Below, piece by piece: positions 43,388-51,878 of a stretch of DNA of 64,000 nucleotides. The notes below the pieces were generated by a model. It did not search any database. It worked only from the letters and a program-made list of their open reading frames with translations, and was not told the DNA's origin. The DNA comes from Pantoea cypripedii (GTDB lineage: Bacteria > Pseudomonadota > Gammaproteobacteria > Enterobacterales > Enterobacteriaceae): positions 333,965 to 397,964 of the forward strand of contig NZ_CP024769.1 in assembly GCF_011395035.1 (NCBI RefSeq). The letters are read 5' to 3'. Position 1 is the stretch's first letter; every line of letters starts with the position of its first letter. The translations under genes were made by a program, and so were the position numbers.

Positions 43388-44980
43388 TTGCTGGCGACGT
43401 TCATTATCGCACTGCGCGAAGGCCTCGAAGCTGCATTAATCGTAGGTATTATCGCCGCTTTCTTACGCAAAAATGGCAAACCTCTGACCGCCATGTGGGT
43501 GGGCGTGGTCTGTGCCGTCATCCTCTCCCTTGCGGTTGGTTTTGTGCTGAACCTGACCGAAAACGCGTTACCGCAGGCTCGTCAGGAGATGATGGAGTCC
43601 ATCATCGGTCTGGTAGCTGTGTTCTTTGTCACCGGCATGGTGATGTGGATGAACTCTCACGCCCATAACCTGAAGCGTCAGCTGGAAACCGAAGCCGCAG
43701 AGGCGATAACCCGTTCCAGCGCGATGGCCCTCGCCAGCATGGCTTTTTTGTCGGTGTTGAAAGAAGGGTTCGAGACCAGCGTCTTCTTACTGGCAACCTT
43801 TTCTGCCTCACAATCGGCAATCTGGGCGGCGGTAGGCGCGGTTCTGGGCTTGCTGGTCGCGATCCTCGTGGGATGGGGGATTTATGCCGGTGGAATTCGT
43901 ATCAATCTGTCGCGTTTCTTCCGTTTTACCGGGCTGTTCCTGATTCTGGTTGCCGCCGGATTAATTATCTCCGCCTTACGCAGTGCCCATGAAGCGGGCT
44001 GGTTGAATGCCGGGCAGCAGCGTGTTGCCGACCTCACCTGGCTGGTGACGCCGGGTACGATTCAGTCTGCCCTGATTACCGGCGTGCTGGGTATTCCGGC
44101 CGATCCCCGACTGGTTGAGTTTGCCGGCTGGCTGATTTACATCGTCGCGGTTGCGGGATTGATCTACTGGCCAGCCCATCTGCGACCGGCACCGAAACGC
44201 GCAGCACAATTCACCGCCGTGACCGGGGCAGGCCTGGCACTCACCGCCGTGCTGCTGTTTCTGGTGTACCCGGCACCGAATGCCGATATTCCCGATGAAA
44301 TGCCGCTGGTTAGCCGCACTTCGCAGCAAACCGTGGGCCATATCAGTAGCCAACCTGCCGCGGGCAAGCCACAGTTTGCCGTCACCCTTGAGGGGCTGCC
44401 AGCAGCATCGCTCACGGTGCCTGACGATCAGTTAAGCAAGGTCACCACTTCCGGTAAGCAGGAGTGGCAGGCGAATTACAGCTATGAGCCAGCCGATGCC
44501 AGCTCGCCACTGACGCTGGACCAGGTAATGGCAGCTTACGGCAACCGCATTCCTGTGGGGTTAAGCCCGGCGCAGCATCCCGGACCTTATCAGGCGAAAT
44601 GGACGGTGAATTGCAGCGTCGATGCCACCATGATGCGTGGCGTGGTGGTGACCGCAGAATCGCACCCGGCAACCTTTATCACTCTATCAGGCAGTGGCTT
44701 ACAGTCGCCACGCACCATCAGCGCCCGCGCCCGCAGCGCAGAAGCGGGCTGCGACTGGCAAATCAGCCCGGCGTTTTCGCAGGATATCGAACAACGGTTA
44801 CGTGATGCGGCGGCTGCGCAGGATGTTTACCACTTCTGGGCCGTTATTTTACCTACGCTTTTTGCCATTCTGGCCTTCACCTGCTTTTTCTCAGCCAGTC
44901 GCCAGTTCAGGCGGCTAAAAGGTGTTCGTGCCCGAGGACGCAGCAAACAGGGACTGCTGGACAGTTCAACTCACCAATGA
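43388..44980 (+). CDS. efeU: EfeU-type FTR1 iron permease fused to an extra C-terminal domain
   Basis: A 530-residue protein; E. coli EfeU has 276. Residues 1-285 are the FTR1 permease with seven hydrophobic segments and the iron motifs REGLE (10-14) and KEGFE (125-129), the second with Lys in place of the usual Arg. Residues 300-485 form an added, probably periplasmic domain with two cysteines (VNCSV, AGCDW), followed by a final membrane segment near 490-512 and a basic tail. The start codon is TTG, eight bases after GGAG; no other start fits the REGLE spacing. A Fur box lies just upstream. efeO follows 30 bases downstream. Confidence 0.88.
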   Translation: MLATFIIALREGLEAALIVGIIAAFLRKNGKPLTAMWVGVVCAVILSLAVGFVLNLTENALPQARQEMMESIIGLVAVFFVTGMVMWMNSHAHNLKRQLETEAAEAITRSSAMALASMAFLSVLKEGFETSVFLLATFSASQSAIWAAVGAVLGLLVAILVGWGIYAGGIRINLSRFFRFTGLFLILVAAGLIISALRSAHEAGWLNAGQQRVADLTWLVTPGTIQSALITGVLGIPADPRLVEFAGWLIYIVAVAGLIYWPAHLRPAPKRAAQFTAVTGAGLALTAVLLFLVYPAPNADIPDEMPLVSRTSQQTVGHISSQPAAGKPQFAVTLEGLPAASLTVPDDQLSKVTTSGKQEWQANYSYEPADASSPLTLDQVMAAYGNRIPVGLSPAQHPGPYQAKWTVNCSVDATMMRGVVVTAESHPATFITLSGSGLQSPRTISARARSAEAGCDWQISPAFSQDIEQRLRDAAAAQDVYHFWAVILPTLFAILAFTCFFSASRQFRRLKGVRARGRSKQGLLDSSTHQ

Positions 44981-45010
44981 TATTGCCTGAAAAACAAACA
45001 GGAAGGCACG

Positions 45011-46225
45011 ATGAAGACAAAACCGTTCACCAAAAAATACGCGCTCATTGCGGCAGGGATTTCCGCGGCTCTGCTGCTTTCGGTTGATGCGCAGGCCGCA
45101 ACGCAGGCACCTGTGAAAAACGGTGTTTCGCAGGTCAATATCACCATGACCAGTGAAGGCGATGGCACCTGCCATATCGACCATACCACCGCGAAAGCGG
45201 GTCCGGTCACCTTCACTGTTGTGAACAAAACCGCGACGTCACTGACTGAGCTGGAGCTGCTGAGCGATAACCGTATTCTGGGTGAAAAAGAGAATCTGGC
45301 ACCGGGCCTGCCTGCGGTGAAATTCACGCTGACACTGGATGGCGGCACCTATCAGATTTATTGCCCCGGCGCGAAGCAGGAGCTGACCAACTTTACCGTG
45401 ACCGGTAAAAGCGCAGCACCCGCAACCGGTAGCGTAGCAACCTTGCTGGAAGAAGGTACCAAAGGTTACGCGGGGTATGTGAGCGGTGTGGTTGATGCCA
45501 TGGTTGTGGCAGTTGATCGCCTGAAGGCCGATATCGATGCGGGCGATGTAGAAAAAGCCAAAGCCGATTATGCGAAAGCGCGTCCGTTCTATGAACGTAT
45601 TGAATCTGACGTCAGTGGCTTCGTGTTACCGGGTTTCAAAGCGACCGATAACGCGGGCAATCTTGACTACCTTGTTGACATGCGCGCGTCCAACATCGAT
45701 CCGAAAGTGGGCTGGCATGGCTTCCACGCACTGGAGCGTGACCTGTTTGGCAAAGGGGTGATCACTGCGGAAACCAAACAGTTGGCAGCAGAGCTACAAA
45801 GCAATGTTGGCAAGCTGGATAAGCAGGTAAAAGCACTGACGTACAAACCTGAAGATCTTGCAAACGGTGCCGCAGACCTGCTGGAAGAAGTCCAGAGCAA
45901 TAAAATCAGTGGTGAAGAAGAAGCCTTCAGCCATCTCGATCTGATTGATTTTGCAGGTAATATCGAAGGTGCAGAGCAATCATTTGCCTTCCTGAAACCG
46001 GGACTGGAAAAAATCGATCCTGAACTGACTAAACAAGTGAGTGAGCAGTTTGCGGCAGTACGCACGCTACTGGATACCTACCGTGACCCAGCGATTCCGG
46101 GGGGTTATAAATACTACACCGCCGAACTGAAAGCCTCAGATGGTGCAAAACTGAGTCGTGCTGTGCAGGCGTTGCAGGAACCCTTGTCAAAAATCGCTGA
46201 AAAAGTAGCAACCAGCGGAAAATAA
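45011..46225 (+). CDS. efeO: EfeO periplasmic iron-uptake protein
   Basis: A 404-residue periplasmic protein. The signal peptide ends at about residue 29 (VDAQA). An N-terminal cupredoxin-like domain spans about 38-132 with C54 and C118. A linker leads to the helical M75/imelysin-type domain with the HxxE metal motif at 239-242 (GFHALERDLF). It works with EfeU and EfeB in acid-induced ferrous-iron uptake. AGGAAGGC precedes the start. It ends three bases before efeB. Confidence 0.94.
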   Translation: MKTKPFTKKYALIAAGISAALLLSVDAQAATQAPVKNGVSQVNITMTSEGDGTCHIDHTTAKAGPVTFTVVNKTATSLTELELLSDNRILGEKENLAPGLPAVKFTLTLDGGTYQIYCPGAKQELTNFTVTGKSAAPATGSVATLLEEGTKGYAGYVSGVVDAMVVAVDRLKADIDAGDVEKAKADYAKARPFYERIESDVSGFVLPGFKATDNAGNLDYLVDMRASNIDPKVGWHGFHALERDLFGKGVITAETKQLAAELQSNVGKLDKQVKALTYKPEDLANGAADLLEEVQSNKISGEEEAFSHLDLIDFAGNIEGAEQSFAFLKPGLEKIDPELTKQVSEQFAAVRTLLDTYRDPAIPGGYKYYTAELKASDGAKLSRAVQALQEPLSKIAEKVATSGK

Positions 46226-46228
46226 TCG

Positions 46229-47494
46229 ATGAACGATAAGACAAAACCGGCCAGGGAGGCCGGTAATTTCACCCGACGCGATTTGCTGAAAGGGGCGGTG
46301 GCCAGCGCATTGACCATTCCGGCCATCAGCGCGGCGCATGGACAGAATGAAGCGATCCATAACCCAGAGGATCGGGTTGATCTTTCACGTGAGCATGCTT
46401 TCTATGGCACTGGCGGGCAGGTGGGCATCGAAACGCCACCGCAGCGTCATATTATGTTTATGACTTTCGATTTAACCTCGAAAAACCCACGTGATTTGCA
46501 GGTTTTACTGGCGCGCTGGTCTTCTGCCATTGCACAGATGATGCGTGGCGAAACCATTGGTCAGGTTGAACCCACTCGCACCAGCGGCGTAGGCAATGAT
46601 ACCGGCGAAGCCATGGATTTGGGGCCAGCGTCGTTAACCGTCACCGTAGGTCTGGGGCCGCGCATTTTTAGCGATGATTTGGGCCTGGCAGCTAAGAAAC
46701 CCGCCCTGATGCGTGAGCTGATTCAACTGCCCAGCGACAATTTCAGCCCGGAACTCACCGGCGGTGATCTCTCTATCCAGGCGTGTGCGGATGACCCGCA
46801 GGTGGCTTACCATGCGGTCCGCAACCTGGCGCGTATCGCCAAATCGACGGGTACTGCGGCCACGCGCTGGTCGGTATTGGGCTTTGGTCGCGCTTCGGCG
46901 GGGAAAGGGCAATCCACGCCGCGTAATCTGTTTGGTTTCAAAGACGGCACGCGCAATATCACCGAGAAGACCGATTTTAACCGCCATGTGTGGATTAAAG
47001 ATGACGGTCCAGCCTGGCAGCAACAGGGCACCTACCAGGTGGTGCGGAAGATTCGTATGCACATTGAAAACTGGGACACTGACCGCGTCAGCGACCAAAA
47101 CAACGTGTTTGGCCGCCATAAACTCTCGGGTGCGCCACTGAGCGGGCACAAAGAGTTCGATCAGCCTGATTTTGAGGTGAAAGATCAGGCGGGGGAACTC
47201 GTTATCCCGGCCACTGCGCATATCAGCCTGGCCGCGCATGAGAATAATAAAGGGATCCGCATACTGCGTCGTTCCTACAATTATACCGATGGCCTTAATA
47301 ATCTAGGCTTGCTGGATGCGGGGCTGCTGTTTATCAGTTATCAGAATGATCCGGCGCACTTTGAAACGCTGCAGGCTAAACTGGGCGCGGCGGACGCGCT
47401 TAATGAATATATTTCACATATTGGTTCCGGTATTTTCTTTATTCCACCGGCACCTGCGGAAGGCTCTTATATTGGTGCGGAGTTGTTCAGCTAA
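46229..47494 (+). CDS. efeB: EfeB deferrochelatase/DyP-type peroxidase
   Basis: A 421-residue heme peroxidase of the DyP family. A Tat signal (TRRDLLKGAVASALTIPA, residues 15-32) exports it folded to the periplasm. The distal-site motif GFKDGTRN is at 236-243 and the heme-ligand region contains AAHENNKGIRILRRSYNY near 337. It oxidises iron or releases it from heme for the EfeUO system. It is the last gene of the operon, followed by a strong hairpin. Confidence 0.95.
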   Translation: MNDKTKPAREAGNFTRRDLLKGAVASALTIPAISAAHGQNEAIHNPEDRVDLSREHAFYGTGGQVGIETPPQRHIMFMTFDLTSKNPRDLQVLLARWSSAIAQMMRGETIGQVEPTRTSGVGNDTGEAMDLGPASLTVTVGLGPRIFSDDLGLAAKKPALMRELIQLPSDNFSPELTGGDLSIQACADDPQVAYHAVRNLARIAKSTGTAATRWSVLGFGRASAGKGQSTPRNLFGFKDGTRNITEKTDFNRHVWIKDDGPAWQQQGTYQVVRKIRMHIENWDTDRVSDQNNVFGRHKLSGAPLSGHKEFDQPDFEVKDQAGELVIPATAHISLAAHENNKGIRILRRSYNYTDGLNNLGLLDAGLLFISYQNDPAHFETLQAKLGAADALNEYISHIGSGIFFIPPAPAEGSYIGAELFS

Positions 47495-47501
47495 ATAACC
47501 A

Positions 47502-47534
47502 CACATCGCCAGGGGAAGCGTACCTGGCGATGTG
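47502..47534. terminator. Long hairpin after efeB
   Basis: A perfect 12-bp stem, cacatcgccagg (47502-47513) with cctggcgatgtg (47523-47534), in the gap between efeB and the convergent small gene. It lacks a T run but can serve both directions. Confidence 0.6.
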
Positions 47535-47545
47535 CCTCACGCGCG

Positions 47546-47851
47546 TTAGCCATAAGCCACTTTGTCATTGATATGATACAGCGTTGCGGTGGCAGCCATC
47601 ACATGCTGTCCATCATTGCCTGGCTGATGAGCATCCACATTGGTGATGTGGTAACCCACAGCGCCCGCTTCAAGTGCCTTTTTCACAAAGGCGTCGTTGA
47701 GTTCTTCCATTGATGTCACCCAGCTGACGCTGGTTACGCCCACGGGGTGGATCGACGCAATTTCACGGTGAGATAATCCTGAGCGGACCAGTACCGGATT
47801 AATTGTCTTCTCGGTAAAAATAGAAATGATGTCATTCACTAATGCTTTCAT
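47546..47851 (-). CDS. DUF1471 (BhsA/YhcN)-like small protein without signal peptide
   Basis: A 101-residue protein. The second half matches the DUF1471 pattern: GVTSVSWVTSMEELNDAFVKKALEAGA, then GYHITN and the ending VMAATATLYHI. Typical members are about 85-90 residues with a cleavable signal and act in the envelope under stress. Here the first 35 residues (MKALVNDIISIFTEKTINP) are not a signal sequence, so the protein may be cytoplasmic. Convergent with efeB. Confidence 0.62.
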   Translation of the reverse strand: MKALVNDIISIFTEKTINPVLVRSGLSHREIASIHPVGVTSVSWVTSMEELNDAFVKKALEAGAVGYHITNVDAHQPGNDGQHVMAATATLYHINDKVAYG

Positions 47852-48169
47852 ATCTGACTCCTCAAACGCTACTGTTAAGCCAGTTATACGTATGGTAATA
47901 GGGTTGTTGTCGTTTAATCTTCGTTGATAAAAATCGACGGTTGCGCACGGCAGGTAATCACCACCGTTAGGAATAATAAATACCTTTTAGCCGAATGACT
48001 TTTAGCTTTAACTGCTAATTAACACGCAGGTAACTTTCTGCCACAACTCAATTAAAATTGAGCGAGTGCATTTTCAGATGATTACAAATTACATAATTTT
48101 GCAATGAATCATCCCTCAATTGACCTTGCCATCACTCTAAATGTTAATTTTCGCCCTGGGAGGAAGTCA
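47852..48169. other. 318-base intergenic region, no gene seen
   Basis: A+T-rich stretch upstream of the DUF1471-like gene and beyond the end of the exporter operon. It should contain the promoter of the small gene. I see no repeat, operator palindrome or small RNA that I can name. Confidence 0.35.
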
Positions 48170-49642
48170 TTAATGGGGATAATTCCCGGTGGCCCGGTTA
48201 ACGGCAGCCCAGGCTGTCATTAAATCTCGCTGACTTAATGCCAGTGCCTGCCGTGCCTGAATAGCACTGCGCTGAGTATCGAGCACATCGATAAAATTGA
48301 TCACACCACCATCATAACGTGCCTTAATCAGGGTCAGCGCCTGTTGTGCGCTCTGTGCGCGCTGTTGTTGTTGCTGGAGTTTTTGCTGTGCCGCCGCGTA
48401 GCGGCTCAGTGCATCATCAATTTCCTGCCAGGCTTGCAACACGGTCTTGTGATAATTGATAGCCGCCTGTTGCTGGTCAATTTCACGCAATACGACGGTT
48501 GCTTTGCGTCGTCCCCGGTCAAATATGGGCAGATCGAGAGTCGGGCCGACCGACCAGGTGCGGCTGCCCCATTCGGCGAAATTGTTTTCACTGTAAGAAT
48601 CAAAACCAAGGCGTGCACCGAGCGTGATGCTGGGATAAAGCTCAGCCTCTGCAACCCCGATGCGTGCGGTGGCAGCATGTAAACGCGCTTCCGCAGCACG
48701 AATATCCGGACGCGCCTGTGCGACAGCGGAAGGGATGCCCAGTTGCAGGGAAGGTAGCTCCGACGTCGCCGGTGTGGCTGGATTGAAAGCCAGTTGCTGG
48801 CGCAGAGCTCCCGGATGTTCACCCAGTAATAACAACAGCTGGTTGATGGCGACAGTTTCCTGCGCCTGCAAATCAATCAGGTTAGCCCGGGTGGCGGCCA
48901 GCTCACTTTGCTGTCGTTCCTCAGTGCTATAATCCAATGCGCCACCGGCGGTGCGGGCTTTAATTAGCGTAAGACGTTCATCGAGAGTGTTAACGTCCTG
49001 TTTTGCCAGCGCGATTTGTTGCTGAATCGCGCGCAGATTGTAGTAATTATTCACCACATCAGCCACGATACTGAGTCTGGCCAGGTCCAGCATGGCTTGT
49101 TGTGCCGATGCATCCGCATTCGAGGCTTCCACTGCCCGTTGTACATGGCCCCACAGATCAATTTCCCACGAAAAATTCAGCCCGGCCTGATACCAGTTAT
49201 AAGGATCGGCCATCAAATCCACCACCTGATCCGGGTTGGGTAAAATTTCTTTCAACGCACGGGTGGACGGACCATTGCCGCTTTGTTGCTCCCGGCTCAC
49301 TTTGGCACTGGCAGCGATTTCAGGCACCTGTTGGGCACGGGTAACGCGGTATTGCGCGCGGGCACTGGCGAAATGTAATGCGGCGGTTTTGATATCCGGG
49401 CTGGCAGACAGGGCACGATCGACCAAAGCGTTAAGTTGTGGGTCGTTGTAGCGTTTCCACCATTGGCGGTCAGTCATTATCCCCGCATTTGGCATTGCGT
49501 GTAGCGAAGCGTCCCCGCTGCGCCATTGGGTCCAGTCCGCCGGAGCGGCAGATTTTGGTTGCCGATAGTCCGGGCCGACGGTACAGCCGCTGAGGCCAAT
49601 CACGGTCAGCAGTGTCAATAAAGCGCAGTGGCGATTCTTCAT
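48170..49642 (-). CDS. Outer-membrane efflux lipoprotein (NodT/OprM-type)
   Basis: A 490-residue outer-membrane factor. The signal ends in the lipobox LSGC with Cys near residue 20, followed by TVGPDYRQP as in OprM/CusC/NodT proteins. Two OEP repeats are rich in coiled-coil helices (LARLSIVADVVNNYYNLRAIQQQIALAK; VVLREIDQQQAAINYHKTVLQAWQEIDDALSRYA), and there is VDVLDTQR near the end. It starts 11 bases after the permease gene, giving this ABC exporter its own outer-membrane channel in place of TolC. Confidence 0.92.
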   Translation of the reverse strand: MKNRHCALLTLLTVIGLSGCTVGPDYRQPKSAAPADWTQWRSGDASLHAMPNAGIMTDRQWWKRYNDPQLNALVDRALSASPDIKTAALHFASARAQYRVTRAQQVPEIAASAKVSREQQSGNGPSTRALKEILPNPDQVVDLMADPYNWYQAGLNFSWEIDLWGHVQRAVEASNADASAQQAMLDLARLSIVADVVNNYYNLRAIQQQIALAKQDVNTLDERLTLIKARTAGGALDYSTEERQQSELAATRANLIDLQAQETVAINQLLLLLGEHPGALRQQLAFNPATPATSELPSLQLGIPSAVAQARPDIRAAEARLHAATARIGVAEAELYPSITLGARLGFDSYSENNFAEWGSRTWSVGPTLDLPIFDRGRRKATVVLREIDQQQAAINYHKTVLQAWQEIDDALSRYAAAQQKLQQQQQRAQSAQQALTLIKARYDGGVINFIDVLDTQRSAIQARQALALSQRDLMTAWAAVNRATGNYPH

Positions 49643-49653
49643 AGCAAATCCAG

Positions 49654-50769
49654 TTAATAAAGTCGGTTACGGAACAACCAGGCCGCGAGGGGCAGTGTGA
49701 TCACTGCCAGCGCCAGCATGGGAATAAAATCAAACGCGACATCGCTGAAACCCGCACCTTCGAGATAGACCCGCCGTACCAGGTCAATGGCAAAACGCAG
49801 CGGATTGGCGTAAGTCAGGATATTGAGTGCGGTGGGCATGGTCTGCACTGGCGTCAGCAGGCCGGAAAGCAGCATCAGGGGCATAATCACCAAAAAGGTA
49901 TAGAGCATCGCCTGTTGCATGTTGATTGATACCGCAGAGATTGACAGGCCGAGACCCACCGCCGCGATGTTGAAACTCAGCAGGCCGAGATAGAGCAGGG
50001 CAATCGATCCATTCATGGGGATTTGGAACCAGAACAGAATGATCAACAAAATCAGCGTGGACTGAATCAGCCCGACCAAAATTGAGGGGAGCGCCTTGCC
50101 AATCAACAATTGCATTGGCGTAAAGGGGGTGACCAGCAATTGATCAAAGGTTCCCTGCTCACGCTCACGCGCCACAGATAACGCGGACAGCATCAGCGTC
50201 TGAATCATACTCAGGGCGGCGATCAGGGTGGGCATCAGACCCCAACGCGATTCCAGATTAGGGTTATACCAGGCACGGGTTTCCAGCGAAACGGCAGCCT
50301 GCTGGCCCATGCTGCGTTGGTTAAAATCGCTCACTACCGCGCTGATATAAGCTGCCGCTGCCCCGGCGGTGGAGGAATTGCGCCCATCGAGAATCATCTG
50401 AAGGGGGGATGACTCACCGTTATTGAGTCGGCGTTCGAAATCTGGCGGGAAGACCAGCACCAGCAATGCATCACCCGTTGTCACCACATGATCAATCTGT
50501 GATGAGGCGCTGAGGGTCGCAGTGCGGTTAAATACCCCGGTGCCATCGAGATGGGTGAGCAGTGCATTCGATGCCTGGCCACGGCTTTGATCCAGCACCG
50601 CGTAGTCCACATGGTTGACATCATAGGTGGCGGCATAACCGAACAGCAGCGCCTGCATCAAAGCCGGGGCGAACAGAATGACCCGATTGGCAGGTTCTTT
50701 CAGGATCGCCAACATCTCCTTATGGATAAGAAAGCGAATATGGCGCAGCCAGAGGCTCAACAGGGTCAT
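49654..50769 (-). CDS. ABC-2 type exporter permease (YbhR-like)
   Basis: A 371-residue ABC-2 permease. An N-terminal membrane segment (FAPALMQALLFGYAATY) precedes a periplasmic domain of about 130 residues. A block of five segments from 175 includes the conserved REREQGTFDQLLVTPFTPMQLLIGKALPS and ends near 365. Position and size match ybhR of the E. coli ybhGFSR system (368 residues). Five bases separate it from the previous permease gene. Confidence 0.9.
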   Translation of the reverse strand: MTLLSLWLRHIRFLIHKEMLAILKEPANRVILFAPALMQALLFGYAATYDVNHVDYAVLDQSRGQASNALLTHLDGTGVFNRTATLSASSQIDHVVTTGDALLVLVFPPDFERRLNNGESSPLQMILDGRNSSTAGAAAAYISAVVSDFNQRSMGQQAAVSLETRAWYNPNLESRWGLMPTLIAALSMIQTLMLSALSVAREREQGTFDQLLVTPFTPMQLLIGKALPSILVGLIQSTLILLIILFWFQIPMNGSIALLYLGLLSFNIAAVGLGLSISAVSINMQQAMLYTFLVIMPLMLLSGLLTPVQTMPTALNILTYANPLRFAIDLVRRVYLEGAGFSDVAFDFIPMLALAVITLPLAAWLFRNRLY

Positions 50770-50774
50770 CGGGA

Positions 50775-51878
50775 TTATCTCAATCGTTTACGCAGTGACA
50801 TACGCGAAGCGCTAATAAACACCAGGGCAAACACCATCAGAATGCCGCACTCCTTCAGGAACAAGGGCCAGTCATCTCCGGCGAGGAACAGGGTTTTGAT
50901 GAGCGACATAAAGTGAGTTGCAGGTAGCAACTGGCTGATAATCTGTACCACCAGAGGCAAATTGCGGATGTCAAAAACAAAGCCAGAAAGCATCAGAGCA
51001 GGCATAAAACTGGCAATCAGCGCGATCTGGCTGGCGAGGAATTGGCCGGATGCGAACCCGGAAATCGTCAGACCCATTCCCAGCGAGACCAGCAGATAGA
51101 GCAGGGAAGCGAAAACGATGGCCCAAAGTGAACCGCGGATCGGAACGTCAAACAGAAAGTGCGCCGCCAACAGGCAGATCAGCAGATCAATTGTGCCGAG
51201 CACCACATAAGGTGCGAGTTTGGCGAGGACCAATTCCAGCGGACGCACCGGGGTGACAAACAATGCTTCGAGCGTGCCACGCTCACGTTCACGGGCTATC
51301 AGCAATGCGGTGAGAAATGCCCCGACCAGCGTCAGGATCAACACAATTAATCCCGGCACGATGAACCAGGTACTGTTGCCGGATTCATTGAACCACATGC
51401 GTTGCTCAATGGTCACTGCGCCTCCGCTGCTCATTGGTGCCTGGCGTGCCAGGGCACCACTGATATAACTTTGCGCTGCTGAGGCGACGCTGGTCGAGGC
51501 CCCATTCAGCAACAATTGCAGCCTGCCACGTTGTGCACTCAGCGCGGCGGCGAAATCAGGTGGAATGCGTAAAATGGCGTCAGTGTCGCCACGCCGCAAG
51601 GCAAGCTGTGCACTTTGCAGGTCGGGGTATTGCTGCACTGTCAGATAGCGGCTCCCTTCCAGCGCGGTGATCACCGCATGGCTTTGCGGCGTGCGTTGTT
51701 CCTGTACCACTGCAATTCTGGCGTTGGATAAATCAAAAGAGATGCCATAGCCAAACAACAGGATTAACACGATGGGTAACAGCAGGCCCACCGCCAGGTT
51801 GCTTCTATCGCGCAATAGCTGACGTGTTTCTTTACGTGTCAGTGACAGCAGGCGGCTGATAAAAGAAGAATCGTTCAT
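50775..51878 (-). CDS. ABC-2 type exporter permease (YbhS-like)
   Basis: A 367-residue ABC-2 permease with the same architecture: LLLPIVLILLFGYGISFDLS, a periplasmic domain to about 170, then membrane segments with RERERGTLEALFVTPVRPLELVLAKLAPY. Size and order correspond to ybhS. The start overlaps the ATPase stop by four bases. It forms the membrane channel together with the following permease. Confidence 0.9.
   Translation of the reverse strand: MNDSSFISRLLSLTRKETRQLLRDRSNLAVGLLLPIVLILLFGYGISFDLSNARIAVVQEQRTPQSHAVITALEGSRYLTVQQYPDLQSAQLALRRGDTDAILRIPPDFAAALSAQRGRLQLLLNGASTSVASAAQSYISGALARQAPMSSGGAVTIEQRMWFNESGNSTWFIVPGLIVLILTLVGAFLTALLIARERERGTLEALFVTPVRPLELVLAKLAPYVVLGTIDLLICLLAAHFLFDVPIRGSLWAIVFASLLYLLVSLGMGLTISGFASGQFLASQIALIASFMPALMLSGFVFDIRNLPLVVQIISQLLPATHFMSLIKTLFLAGDDWPLFLKECGILMVFALVFISASRMSLRKRLR

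Noticed and set aside
43300..43668. 122-codon frame starting at GTG 43300
   Set aside because: Runs through the Fur box and then out of frame through efeU; efeU motifs REGLE and KEGFE fix the real frame.
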